64,000 nt of DNA from contig NC_018395.1 of NCBI RefSeq assembly GCF_000208865.1, positions 6,310,839-6,374,838 on the forward strand, in the 5' to 3' direction. The notes beneath the pieces were generated by a model. That model was not told the DNA's origin and did no database searches. It saw only the letters and a program-made list of their open reading frames with translations. Shown here in pieces: positions 12,465 to 23,853 of the stretch (its first letter is position 1; the number at the start of each line of letters is the position of its first letter). Source of the DNA: Neospora caninum Liverpool. Taxonomy: Eukaryota > Apicomplexa > Conoidasida > Eucoccidiorida > Sarcocystidae. The position numbers were made by a program, and so were the translations under genes.

Positions 12465-13109
12465 ATGGCGCGGCAGGGGCTTCAGACGCTTCGTGACGCC
12501 TCTCGAAGACACGTACTGTTTCGGTCCGTCTTTCTGGCTGTCTTTTCTTCTGCCCTGCACGTTTGTTCCGAGCGCGTGTGGCCGGAGGGCAGTTCGCCTC
12601 CGGCAAGCTACTTGCTTATCGTTGAACCCGAGGGAATCGAGACTCCCCGGACACAAGAAGTTTCGTTGCTGGCTGGTCAGAGTTTCGCTCTTGTAGATAA
12701 GACAGCGAATGGGTTAGAGTTTACTCCGGCCGCTTGGGACACAACCGCCATCGCGTATGAGAAGTCTGAATGCCGGTTTGACCAAACGGTTTCCATCGGT
12801 TCGCTCTTTCCTGCGGCTACCTCCAAACTCTGGAGTCAGGTGTCTCCTCAATCCGCAGAGATGGCAGCGGGGATTAAAAAGATCTACAAATTCGTCACGC
12901 CTCCGACAGAGGAACTTCCCCGAAAGGCCGTCAATTTCTGCCTCGTAGCCTACAGCAAAGACGCCGCCGCAGCGAGGACTGCCAGCGAAACCAAAGGAGC
13001 CACCGCCAGGCCGGGTCTCACAGTCGTTATTCACGCTTCTGCTTCACGAGCCTCCTTCGGCGTCGCAATGGCCTCTATTCTGTCGACTCTTTGGCTTCTC
13101 ACTTTCTAG
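12465..13109 (+). CDS. Secreted, probably GPI-anchored SRS-like surface protein
   Basis: Intronless 214-residue protein. The N-terminus has basic residues followed by a hydrophobic segment (VFLAVFSSALHVCS), consistent with a signal peptide. The C-terminus ends in a hydrophobic tail (ASFGVAMASILSTLWLLTF) with no cytoplasmic residues, typical of a GPI-attachment signal. The ectodomain pattern resembles one SRS (SAG1-related) domain: a strand near FALVDKTANGLEFTP, then AIAYEKSECRF, SIGSLFP, YKFVTPPTEELP and VNFCLVAYSK, similar in spacing to the 'L..P...C...P...YK...P...FC' pattern of coccidian surface antigens. Only two ectodomain cysteines are evident where SRS domains usually have six, so this would be a divergent or degenerate member. 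A longer in-frame opening upstream (from 11982) looks like 5' UTR. SRS membership is inference; secretion and GPI anchoring are better supported. Confidence 0.6.
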   Translation: MARQGLQTLRDASRRHVLFRSVFLAVFSSALHVCSERVWPEGSSPPASYLLIVEPEGIETPRTQEVSLLAGQSFALVDKTANGLEFTPAAWDTTAIAYEKSECRFDQTVSIGSLFPAATSKLWSQVSPQSAEMAAGIKKIYKFVTPPTEELPRKAVNFCLVAYSKDAAAARTASETKGATARPGLTVVIHASASRASFGVAMASILSTLWLLTF

Positions 13110-15063
13110 CCGGCGTTTTCGACCTTCGCAGAACCTGTAGAACAGGAGCGAGTAACCAGATATACGCGTGTACAAATAGAGAAATAAATCGTGGACTGCG
13201 TGGGAAGATCCGAGTGTCCAGGACAGCACACTGTGTCTCTCCACTCACATGGCTTCGAGGCGCCAGGTGCCAGGCGCTACAGGCCTCTCTGTCTGTAACT
13301 CTTTGCCGATCGAAATTTGCACAACTACGCATTGTACAGTGCTGTGTCCAGTCCCATGCGGAACGTAGCGTTGCAGAGACCCTCAGCTCCGCAGTTCTGT
13401 ACACCTTGTCTACAGCCTAGCCTTTTCGAAGTCTCTGCATGTATTCACTCGAGCACTTTGATCCCGGCAGTCACGTGCTTAGGCGAAAGCAAACTGTAGA
13501 ACACACCCAGAGATCACACACGCGAAAGGAGTCACGTGGCGGCGTCGACGTTAAAGAACCCGCAGATCCACGACCAGCGACCGGAGCCCGGGGTTTCGCG
13601 GAACCGCCCAAGTGCGCCAAAACTGGCCTCGCACTGCGACACTGGCAAGGATGGTGTAGGAACGGGACGTTTGTCAAGGGTCGTTTTTCCCGTGGTGGAT
13701 CAGCGGCGATGCATGGTGCCTACCCCCGGTCCCGTCCCCGAGAATATATATTTTTATGCGTATGCTGTCTTTCGTACCCATTTATTTTGTGTAGTTGGAC
13801 ACAGTTGAGCCCAGCCTGCTCGTGTCCTCTAGAGCTTTTCGGCCGTCCTCGCGTTTACAGGAAAACACTCCGCGAAGCATTCCCTCCGTTTTGCTCCGTG
13901 CACTTGCGACACTCGTCCACTTTAAACCCGTCTGTGGTTTTCCCTTTGGCCTCGGTCGCAAGAGCAGAGACGGCGTTTACAGAGCCTCCGCGCGGCAACG
14001 CTCGCAGCCGAGAACTGTGTGCTTAGGCAGCTTAGGCTCGCAAAGTTTGCTAGTCGGAGTGAGACGACAACACTGAGACATCCACAACACCACTCTACCG
14101 AGCTTTTTGAACTGCTGCCAAAAATGGCGACACCCCATGCCGCCTGCTTTCGTTGCGCGTTCGGGACCGTCGTAGAAGAGCTGAGTGCTTGTACGATAAT
14201 TATATCAATGCAGCACCAACTAAGGCCAGCCTTTAGGATGCTGGCGTCCAGCGTATTTTCGAAACACCCCTGGTAGACAGGCGGCACAACTCAGACGCTC
14301 TTCCCTCACCTTCTGAACAGATAGCCCACCTTCCGTATCTCGTGAAGCGGGGAGTTAAGTGAACGAGGCGTCTCGTCCAACACGACACATGCGGGGTTCA
14401 TTCCTCTGGTCTTTCATCAGAGCGACTACAGCTGCTTCTGCCTGTTTGGTGTGGAGGCTGGACAACCCAAGGCCTTAGCCTCCGACGCCGATCTGCCCAC
14501 AGCTCTAGACTCCGAGTTCACGTAACAACTGAACGTGTGTTCACGAAGACTAACTTGGTTTCCAGCTGATATAGCACATTTCGTATCTCAGGGGAAGATG
14601 AATTGACGGTACTCCGCAAGTACAGACTGCACAGTGGCTGCCGGTCGTCGCGGCTAACTGTCGAAGGCCCGAGCCCCAGGAAAGCTGCAACTGCATTCAA
14701 ATCCCGTGCGGGAGAGAGTTCGCATGCGACGAGGAAACAGACGTTTTGTCGCCCGACGCCCTGGACCCGCTCCATCAGGCAGAAAGACGAGCCGGGGTGG
14801 TCCTCAAAGAGTGGATACTTTTGGGCCAAAAATGGGACGCAAACCACCCCATCCTGTGTACATGTACCCTTTCATGTCCGTTGGTTCCTCGCTTTGCCGC
14901 TTGCCGTTTCACCGCGTCCTTTACGTCCTATGTTTCCCCTGTCCTTGTCTTGCGTCCCGTTCTCCCTCGGTCCATTCCTCTCGTGCCCCTGTGTTTGTTC
15001 GCGTGCACCTGTGTCCGTCCTCGTGTTCGCCGCTTCACGGTTTCCGCTAAACGAGGCCGCTCT
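13110..15063. other. Intergenic spacer between convergent genes
   Basis: About 1.95 kb between the stop of the SRS-like gene (plus) and the stop of the helical-repeat gene (minus). It should hold both 3' UTRs. Only short random frames are visible on either strand; no RNA gene or repeat array stood out. Confidence 0.55.
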
Positions 15064-18000
15064 TCAGTCGACCTTCAGCGGCGGTGGAATGCAGTTACGA
15101 ATGTCCTGTCGCACGAGGCCCTGTCTCTGGAGGGCCAGCTGAGTGAGGAGCAGCGATGAAGCTGCCTGCGGAGTGATCGCGGCAGGCAGATCTGTTAACA
15201 TCCCGCCTAACTCGCAAGTCACTGTCTGCTCGTGCGCCTCCCCGTGCTTGCTCTCGAGCTCTGCCTGGCGCGCCGGAATGTGCCCCAGTCCGTCTGCAAA
15301 TGTGTCCCTCGGCGCAACAAACAAGAGCGCTCTCTTCCCGGTCTGAGCCTCCCGAGGGTGCGAGCGTTCCTGGTCCTCCGCAGACTTCCCGCGTCGGCTC
15401 TTTTTTCCCTCTTCGGATTTTGACGCAGAAGGCGCCTGTGCCGCGTGAAGAGCCCCGTCGTCGCAGAGAACCAAGCGCGCGCACGCCTGTCGAGAAGCGA
15501 CAGCAGAGAGGGGGACACTCCAAAGTGGGAGACGAAGCGAACGACCACGGGCGCCATCGATAACGGCTTTGAAAAGATGAAGGCAAGCAAGCAGCGACTG
15601 AGGCGCGCAACAGGATGGAGGGGTGGTACTCCAGGAATGGAGAAGGAATCAGAAAAAAGAGAGAACAGGGACGAATCGCACTGAGACGAGGGTTTACCCA
15701 CCGGCCGGCAGAGAACGGACCGCAAAGACAGAGTCGGAAACGCGCGCGCGTGTGTGTTTTCACGCAACAGAAGGCTCTCTCTGCACCGAAGGCAGCCCGG
15801 AAAAGACGCCGCAGAAAGGAGAAAACTATCGCTGTGGTTTCGCGACCGTCACACACGGCCGAGAGAGGGAAACCCACAGAAGATGCGCAGCCTCGAGGCT
15901 GCTTGGCCTTGGCTTCAGCTTCTCCCTCTAGGCCGCTTTTCGGCCTACCACGGATCTCACCTCCACCAAGTCGACGCTTCGGAAGTCGACGGTAGCTGAA
16001 GGAACCAGAGGCATGGTTGGCGCCACATCGTCATCCTCGACGCTGCGGCAGAACCGGACTGTCTCCGTCTGGGAGAAGGCAAATCCGGATGAGGCAGCCT
16101 CGCCCTTTGGAGAAAAAGACACCGCACACGAAACACAGTTCGGAACATTTCACCTCGGCGGACAAAACCTTCGTCCACACGCGCACATACGCGCCTTATC
16201 TGCCGGAGCCTACGAGCCTGCCGTGCTCTCTTGTCGGTTTGAAAGGTCGCCCGTGTCTTCTCGGATGGTGTGTCAGTTTCTACGCTACCAACGTGGGCAT
16301 CTCTGCTCCCCCGTGTTCTCGCTTTGCCTCTTTCGGCCACGCTGGTCCTTCGTTCTGCGCCCCCATCATTTTCGCAGCTGCGGCCTGCCTGCACTCTCAC
16401 CTCAGCCCCGTCGAGCTCCAGAAGAAAGAGCGCCGCCGCCTCCTTCACCGCGCGCCTCTCGCGCAGGTTCAGACTGCGGTATTGGAACTGGAGAAGCGCC
16501 AGAAATCTCTCAACAGCCTTCGCGAGGGCCCGCACGTCGCGAGCGCTGAGAGCCTGGCCCAGTTGAGCGCCTGTTTTGTTTTTTCGGCGTCTGTGGGGCG
16601 CAGCGGAGACACACAAGAAGGAGAAAAACGTGGAATCGCATCAGCGCGTGAGATCAGCGAATCTGTCGAGTTCGTGGGACGCGAAGTCAGCACGAGCGCG
16701 CGACAGAAAGGCGACAGACCCCCCCATTTTGCGGCGCGGTTTTTCCTACTGGATGTGCTGGAAGAGAAGCAACGCCGAGGCGCTGAGAAGCTGTTGAAGT
16801 TGAGAGGCTGAGAGCCTCGGCGCCATCCCCAGCAAGGCCGGCTGCGACAGGATAGCCACCTGGACGCATGCGCAAGGGAGAAAGCCCCGCACAGAAGCGC
16901 GTCGGGAGATGGAGGAACCACAGCGGGAGAGAGAGCACAAAAAACGTAGAGAGGCGCAAGCCCCAAAGCGAGAGACGGAGGCTAGACATGAGGCGTAGCG
17001 CCGGAGGAAGACAGGGTGGGGGGGGGGGGGGGGCGAGGACGCAAGCCAAACACCCTGACGGGGGAACGGCGGCGGAACGCAAACGCGAAGAAGAGACTGG
17101 AGGCGACTCCGGCGAAGACTTGGCAAGAGGGCGATGACCCAGAAGGAGAGAAAACGGACACGAAAGACGGAACGCGACGCGAGAAAGAATCGGCGAGAAA
17201 AGGACAGGCCGACGTTCCCCTGCAGGCGAGCAGGGAGGGCAGTCGAAACGCCTCCGCACGGGCGACGAAGGCGCACGAGATGACCCAGCACACGGTGAGG
17301 AGGCAAACATCGTTGAGAGCGAACGGAAAGATGTGACAAAGACGCCATCACTGGACACGGGGAGAGGAGCACACCTGAGGACACGGAAGCGCCAAGGAGA
17401 CAAAGACCTCAAATGGAGAGTTGCACGAGAGAGAAAGGGAAACAAGGAGCAAGAAGGCCACGCGCTTCCCAGAGCTTCTGAGTGTGGCACACCGCATTTT
17501 GCTCGTAATTCGATCGTCAGATGTCTCACACAAAAGCTTACCGGTAGCTGGAGATCCGCTGGCGACAGGCGCGACAGATGAAGAAGAGCCTCAGGCAACT
17601 GCGTGGCCATGAAGGCTTTCTTTTGGCTGTGGAGTTCAACAGCGTCTGAAGCCTTTTGCAGCAGCTGAGAATCTCGCAGTCTGAACCACGAGAAAACAAA
17701 AGGTGCAAACAATCCCTACATCCAAGAATGCAAGTGCAGAGTTTCGTGGAACTCGTCCTCTCACTACACAAATACAAGCATATATGTATTATATATATAT
17801 ATATATATATATGTTGTCCAGACGCACATATGTTTACAAGTTGACGGGGTCTCATGCATATAAATCCATAAAAACGTAGACGGATATATACGTGCATATA
17901 TAGGGATGTTTTTGATGATGAAAATACTGGCAAATACGGCCGTACCCATATGTGCACACGTAAACTACGAATACGTTTAGCTGTCAGACGGCCGAGGTTT

Positions 18001-19876
18001 TGTTACAAATGGACAACCCAGAACACACTTTTGGATCGAGCGCTGGACACTCTCTCGGTGGATGTTCAGCTGACCTGAGAGCGTCGAGGAGACGCAGCAT
18101 GGCGAGAAGTTGGTCTCCACGGTCCATCGCGCCTTCCGCTTGCATCTCCATGTGGCGCCTGCGCAGGACATGGGGCGAGGCACAGATGCGGGGCGAGAAA
18201 ACGCAGATGAGCTCACGGCTTGAGCCGAGGAGAAACGCACGAATGGGCGAAACGCATAGCACCAAAAACAGCTGAAAGAGCCGACGTCTTCTCGCCGTTT
18301 CCTCCCCGCTGCGGTCGCCTGTCTCCGCGCTTGAACCTATTCTGACTCCCCACTTCGTCACGCTATCCAGGTCGATTCTCTGTGCCCTCTCGCACCGACC
18401 CATATGTACAGCGAGGCGCATTCACGCGAATACTATACAAAAAAATATAAACCTATATAGATATATGCGCGCATCAAAGTGTACGTGTGTGTGTATATCC
18501 ATATCTATATATATATATATATATATATATATGCATGCGCGTTATCTGCGCACACACAACTGGCCACACCGGCATGGCGGGATGGCGGAAGCCTTAGGAT
18601 TTGACCCCGTGGAGAGGAGACGCGCGCTTCTAGAAGGCAGTGCCAAGTCACGAAAAGAACTACGACATATTCTTCTTGAAAAAGACTCGATCACTGCGTT
18701 GGTGAAGAGTAGGGGACTGACCGCAGCTGCTCCTCGACTCCTGCGAGGCCAAGACGTCTAGCGGCGCCGATCGCCCGCAGTGTGTCTTGGAGAGAAAAAG
18801 CCTGAACGGAAAACAAACGCGGAGAACGTTTCCACTCTCGCCTTTTCCCCGGATCGTCTCGGGACGGCAATGCTTTGCCTAGCGCACAAGACACGCGCGA
18901 GAACTTGCAGATTTGTTCCGAGCTCGAGAGGTCCCTTGTTGTTCTGGGGACGGAATGTCTGCTTCGACAGCGAGACGGAAACCACGAAAAACGTACCCTC
19001 ATGGGCCTCTTGCGATTTTACTCAAAAAGCGACGGCCGGCTCGGGATAGACGAACGTTCGCCTCCCGACATTGCTCAAAAAGAACCATCGAACCGTCATC
19101 CACGGAACCCCACACGCCTCCTGGTGGAGTCTCCCTTTCACACCCGACGCACCGCCCTTGGGGACGAGGCCTTGCCGGCTGAGCCCCTTCTGCTCAAGAG
19201 GTCTGTCGCACGAGAGAAAGGAAAAGCAATTTTGTCTCTTTATCTCGCCTCACCTTGATGTGGAGGTCGATGCATGCGAGGCAGTCGTCAATCAGAGCCG
19301 CGTGGCTGTACCGCTGCCGGCTGAGGCTCTCCAAGCAGCTGGGACGGCCAGAGAGAAGAAACACCGACACAAAAAGAAGACTGGCGGGGTACTGAATCGC
19401 GAACCCAGAGGCGAGATGAGAGAACGGAGAGGAGAGAGGAAAAGGAAACGCGTGTGAAGAGGCACAGACAGAGCGGCGAGGGAGACGGACCCCGAAGAAG
19501 ACCGATCACGGGAAAAGATAAACCTGCCGAGATCGCCAGGTGAATAGAGACACCCCAGGGAGAGGAACCTTTCCGTAGGGCGAGAGAGACACAGGCGATG
19601 GGCACGGCGTTCCGCTGTCTCGCTGAATCTTTCCACTGAAAAAGGTGGGGCGCAAGATCCTCCACGCAGCAGCACAGACGGGAGAACCAGCGGGAGGCGC
19701 CTAGATCCAGAGCGAGGGGAGGGAAGGAAAAGAATGAGAAAGGTCGAGGAGGTTCACAGACAACACAGCAGAGAGAACAACCGCGGGAAAGGTACATGTG
19801 CGCAAAAGTTAAAAAGAAAGACATGACGAGAAAACCGAAATTTTGCAAGAGAAATCCACAGACAGGCAAGCAGTCA

Positions 19877-19913
<37 letters not shown>

Positions 19914-22811
19914 CAGCGTGTGGATTTGAACGGCCTGGTGTCGACGACAGTTTGCAAACTTGGTGTGCATGCGACCCCGTTGGCCTCTCACGAAGTGTCC
20001 CTTCCTGGGTCGCCGGAGGCGCGACTTGCGAAAACGCGTGCCCACCTGAAGAGGGCCCCGATGTGTCTCCGCTGTTCGGCGTCGACTCCGGGACTGCCTG
20101 CGCTCTTCTTCTCACAGAGGAGACCCGCAGAGAGAACCAGCTGCGTTTGCGTGGCGAGGCCGTCCAGAATGGGAACGCGAGGAGACAGGAGCGACGTCGC
20201 ACTTCTACAGAGCCCTGGCAGCAGGCCGGCATCGAAAGTGTGCATCTTCTCCTCAATGCACTTCATCAACGGGTCCTGAACCTGAAACCGACACCAGGAA
20301 ACGAATCAGAAGCAGCCGCTCTGTCGGACGAGATATCCAAACACACACGTGTGCATTTATGTACTTGTTCATGCAGGTGGATGAACATGCATTAGGAATA
20401 CATACACGGGTGCCTCTAGGTTTATACATGCATGTCTGTAGCCGCAGACAACGTGACTCACAGTTCCACACACAGGACCGTCCCCCAGTCACGCATGCGA
20501 TGCCTGTAAGCGCACTGCGAGTGATACCGGCCGTCTCGTCATGTGTGCCTCCTCTCCCTCTCACGGCGTGCAGAAAGGGAGGGACATTTGCGCACGCGTG
20601 GGTGTGGGTGTCGCCCCCACTCGTCGATCCCTCAGCAAGGCGTCTGAGAGGCGACAGCTTCACCCCCCTCCGAGAAAGGCCACGACCTCGAACCGTCTTT
20701 CTCGAGACCCAGACACGGCGCCTGTCGAAGAAGAAGAGCGAGCTTTACCACGGGATGGCAGAAGCCGAGACGCGCGTAGATCGAGAGTAGCGAGGCGAGG
20801 CGTTTCGGCGACGGATCCGTTAAGAGGTCGTCCAGCCTGCGAGCCGAAGAGAGGACATGCCGTCGATAGTGAGAGACACGGAAAAAAACGCCGAACGAGA
20901 CAGCCGGGGACGAAAAGAGGAAACGACGAGAGAAGAGAGGAGCAGGCGGGGGTGCACAACGTAAAGAAAGCTGGAGAACGAGGCCGCTGCGAGCGTTCCG
21001 GCGATGTGCGAGGAGAGCGTCTCCGATTGCGTTTAGAATTTGAACGTAACGTCCCAGAACCCTAGCAAGGCTTGCGTCGCTCTCTCGGCGCAACGGCGTT
21101 GGCCTCAGCTTGGCCTCGTTGTGGCGAGCTGCGCGGCGAGCTGCGGAGACCGCCCCTCTCGCGTCTGGGCGCCGCCACGCGCTTTGCGGGCTCGAAGGGA
21201 CGGCCGCGCTCACCGGCTAGCCACGGCGGCGAGGAGCGGCTCGTCGGAGAAGGGGAAGGCGGCGAAAACCTCGAGAAGTTCCATGATTTCTGGAGGGTAA
21301 AACTGGTCCGAGAGAGCCGAGAGGCGGCGCGAGGCAAGACGCACCAGCGGCGCATCGACTACTTTCGCATTCGCCTGGAAGCCCAGGGACACACAGAGAC
21401 TCCAGGGGGACTGCGGGCGAGAGAAGCAGGCGAGAGTGGAAGCGGAAACGGAAGCGAGCGAAAGAAAATGGGGGAACGGGCGAGAGAAGGGCGAGACAAA
21501 AGAGCGATAGAGAGAGACTGAAAGAGACAGGGAGGGCGAGAAAGAAGAGAGAGAAGAGAGATAGCACGAGAGAGGAAGACAGCTACAGGAAGAAAGAATG
21601 AAGTAGAGGAGCTTATAACATAGAGAGAAGGAAGCGAAGGAAAAGGCACGAAGCGAGGCGAAGGGGGGACGACGAATCTCGGGACCATAGGGCGTCGAGG
21701 AGAGAGAAGGAAAAGAGAGTGTCGCCACGCGGAGCAGAGAGAAGAGACACATCGCCTTGGCCCGACTCTGGGCGTGAGCCGTCTGCTATGAACGGGGGAT
21801 TCGTCCACATGTCTTCTTGGGCGAGGGGGTATGTGCGCGCCTGCACGCTGCACGGGTCTAGGCAGGTGCGGTCTTCTCCATACGGTGCATCGGGAATGAA
21901 GGCGCCTCTCCCGGATCGGCTTCCGTAAACACAAAACGGGCTTCTATCGGCGTGTTCGAAATCTAAATTCATCTACACTCTGGTGTTTTCACACCAGATC
22001 GAGTTGGCTAGGTGAACGCATCACGTTTCATGAACACAATCCGTGAAAGTGCTTCTGAGTTCCTTGAACGACGCGGCCTTACCGCCTCTTTGAGGAGCGC
22101 TCGGTACTCCGGAGGCTTCGCCTTGAGGAGAGAAAGAAACTGCATGGCAGGCGCCTTTCCCGCGCCGCTCGCGTCTTGCTGGTCGAGCCGCAGAACCGCG
22201 GAGGACAAGAGGCGCGACGACGGCGAGACGAGAAGCTCTGGAGCAGACAATGGAGCGCCAGGCCGAGTGGAGTCAGCCAGGAAGCGAGGAGAGAGAGACA
22301 GGCCACAGGGCGAGGACGCAGAAAAGGAGAGAGATGCATAGAACTGTAGCGAGGAAGACGAAGCGTTGCGAAAGAGAGAGCGACGAGACAGAGACGCACG
22401 CATCGCCGGGTTAGAGGGAGAGGCACAAGAACGGAAGGGGGAGACAGGAAGAGAACGGGAGGGGCAGACAGAAAGAGAACGGAGAGAAGAAGAGAGAGAA
22501 CGGAAAGACGAAGAGAGTGAAGAGAGAGGAGAAGAGAGAGAAGAGAACTGAAGTCCTGAAGGAGTGGCAGAATAGGAAGTCACCAACCGTGAGGAAGGTG
22601 AGGCATGAGGCACGAAAGGAGAGGAAGAATGGCGAGGCCAAGAGAGAAAAGATAATGGCCGCGTGGGGCGCGCCGACGGCGATGCGTGCGACGAGAGAGG
22701 AGACAGGTGAGCTGAAGACGCAAGGGCCCCAGAGCAAGCGGAGCTTCGAGCCGGAGAAGAGAGACGGAAACAGCGCGTTCGCGCTCCTCGACATTCGGCA
22801 GGGAGCCTCAT
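15064..22811 (-). CDS. Putative mitochondrial alpha-helical-repeat protein (FASTK / heptatricopeptide type), about 13 exons
   Basis: Probable organelle RNA-binding protein. Exon 1 (22083-22811) starts MRLPAECRG and is Ser/Arg/Pro-rich with almost no acidic residues for more than 100 positions, like a mitochondrial presequence; an upstream in-frame ATG exists at 22907. Later exons whose phases close: 21214-21374, 20749-20836, 20046-20281, 19254-19338, 18722-18801, 18075-18158, 17542-17680, 16750-16859, 16401-16590, 15961-16068 and 15064-15435. Exon 3 (about 20980-21130) has uncertain limits. Many exons encode one amphipathic helix pair, for example LLSIYARLGFCHPVV, LVRLASRRLSALSDQF, LLQKASDAVELHSQK and LLAMLRLLDALR, which is the pattern of FASTK and apicomplexan heptatricopeptide proteins. 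The C-terminus (LLLTQLALQRQGLVRQDI) shows no clear RAP domain. Family assignment is inference from helical pattern; the exon chain itself is firm. Confidence 0.65.
17018..17033. repeat. Poly-G run of 16 in an intron
   Basis: Sixteen consecutive G on the plus strand, inside the intron between 16859 and 17542 of the helical-repeat gene. On the transcribed strand this is a C run. Confidence 0.95.
17790..17812. repeat. (TA)n microsatellite in an intron
   Basis: A pure AT-alternating run in the intron between 17680 and 18075 of the helical-repeat gene. Degenerate TATA-type repeats continue to about 17910. Confidence 0.9.
18506..18532. repeat. (TA)n microsatellite in an intron
   Basis: A pure TA run ending in ATGCATGCGCG, in the intron between 18158 and 18722 of the helical-repeat gene. 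Confidence 0.9.
19882..19912. repeat. (TA)n microsatellite in an intron
   Basis: About 15 TA units in the intron between 19338 and 20046 of the helical-repeat gene. Confidence 0.9.
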
Positions 22812-22907
22812 TGTCGAGCACAAATGAAAAAGAGAGACCAGGAGAGAGGAGAGAGAAGACTGAAAAAACGCCAAACAAAAAGAAGAGAGGCAGACCGAGG
22901 CGTTCAA

Positions 22908-23853
22908 CAGAACATGCTGTCCAGCGAATTAACAGGCTGACCCGAGAGAAAAAAGAAAAACAAAGAAAGGAGGCATGTGAAAAAAGAAGAGGAGAGCGCG
23001 AGAGAGAAAACGGATAGAGACAAGCAGGCACGGAAGAACAACCGAGAGAGATACGCAGAGGCGAGGCAAGGAGAAGGCAGATGAACAACGTAGGGAGACG
23101 GGACAGCCGCAAAGGAGGCAGGGAGACAAGAGACGCGAGAGAAAGGACACGGTGCAGAGTTCTGAGGTTTCTCGATCTTGAGAAATCCCGAAATGTGTGC
23201 AGTACATTTCCTGACTGAGCGCGAAGCCGACTGTACGTACACCTGGACCTCTTTCCCGCTCTGCGAGGAGAAAACAGAGCAGGAATGCCTTTGGAATGGC
23301 CAGACGATCTGCAGCAAGACGAGAAAAGAGATGGAAAATGTTTTCTTCCCTTCATCGACCTGATATATGTATGGGAGACCTGGCATGCGGTTCAGAGAGA
23401 CTCTCTCAAGGCTCGCGCATGCATGCATGTGTCTCGAGTTCTCTGAGAATTCGTTTTCTTTCCAGTCCCTGCCGCGCCTTCCGCCGTTTCGTCTTCTCTT
23501 TCACTGCCATGTTTTGTTTCTTCTTTCGAGGAAGCAGTGCCGAAAATCCATCTTTTCCTGGGGGAGGCGCTTCCTTCTCTCCGCAAGTCCTGTGCAAGAA
23601 TGGAAGGCTGAGCAGTTCCACCGCCTTTTTTTTGCTTTCTTTCTCTCTTCTTTCTTTCTCTCTCTTCTCTCCTTTGTCTGCTTTCTTCCTCTCTCTTTCC
23701 TTCGTCCCCTTCCTCTTTCTTCCTCCCCTTCTTGTCAACTCTTTCTCCCCTCCCTCCTTTCTCTCCCCCCTCCTTTCTCTCTCCTCCTTCCCCTCGTTTC
23801 TCTCCTGCGTCTTTCTTTGATCTCCTCGTTTGTTTTCTTTCTAAGCTCCAAGC
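22908..23853. promoter_or_regulatory. Divergent promoter region between the helical-repeat gene and the WDR33 homologue
   Basis: About 0.95 kb separates the start codons of two head-to-head genes, so both promoters and 5' UTRs should lie here. It is strongly strand-biased: purine-rich on the plus strand at 22908-23160, and C/T-rich at 23630-23830 just before the WDR33 start. A GCATGCATGCATG motif sits near its middle. No separate gene was seen. Confidence 0.6.
23417..23429. promoter_or_regulatory. TGCATGC-type motif in the divergent promoter
   Basis: The palindromic TGCATGC core (23420-23426) lies within GCATGCATGCATG. TGCATGC is an established over-represented upstream motif in T. gondii promoters, bound by ApiAP2 proteins in Apicomplexa. 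It is about 430 bases upstream of the WDR33 start codon and about 610 bases upstream of the helical-repeat gene start. Function here is inferred from position only. Confidence 0.5.

Noticed and set aside
22360..22560. GA-rich tract that looks like a simple repeat
   Set aside because: On the minus strand it codes the Ser/Leu-rich presequence region of exon 1 of the helical-repeat gene, without clean periodicity.
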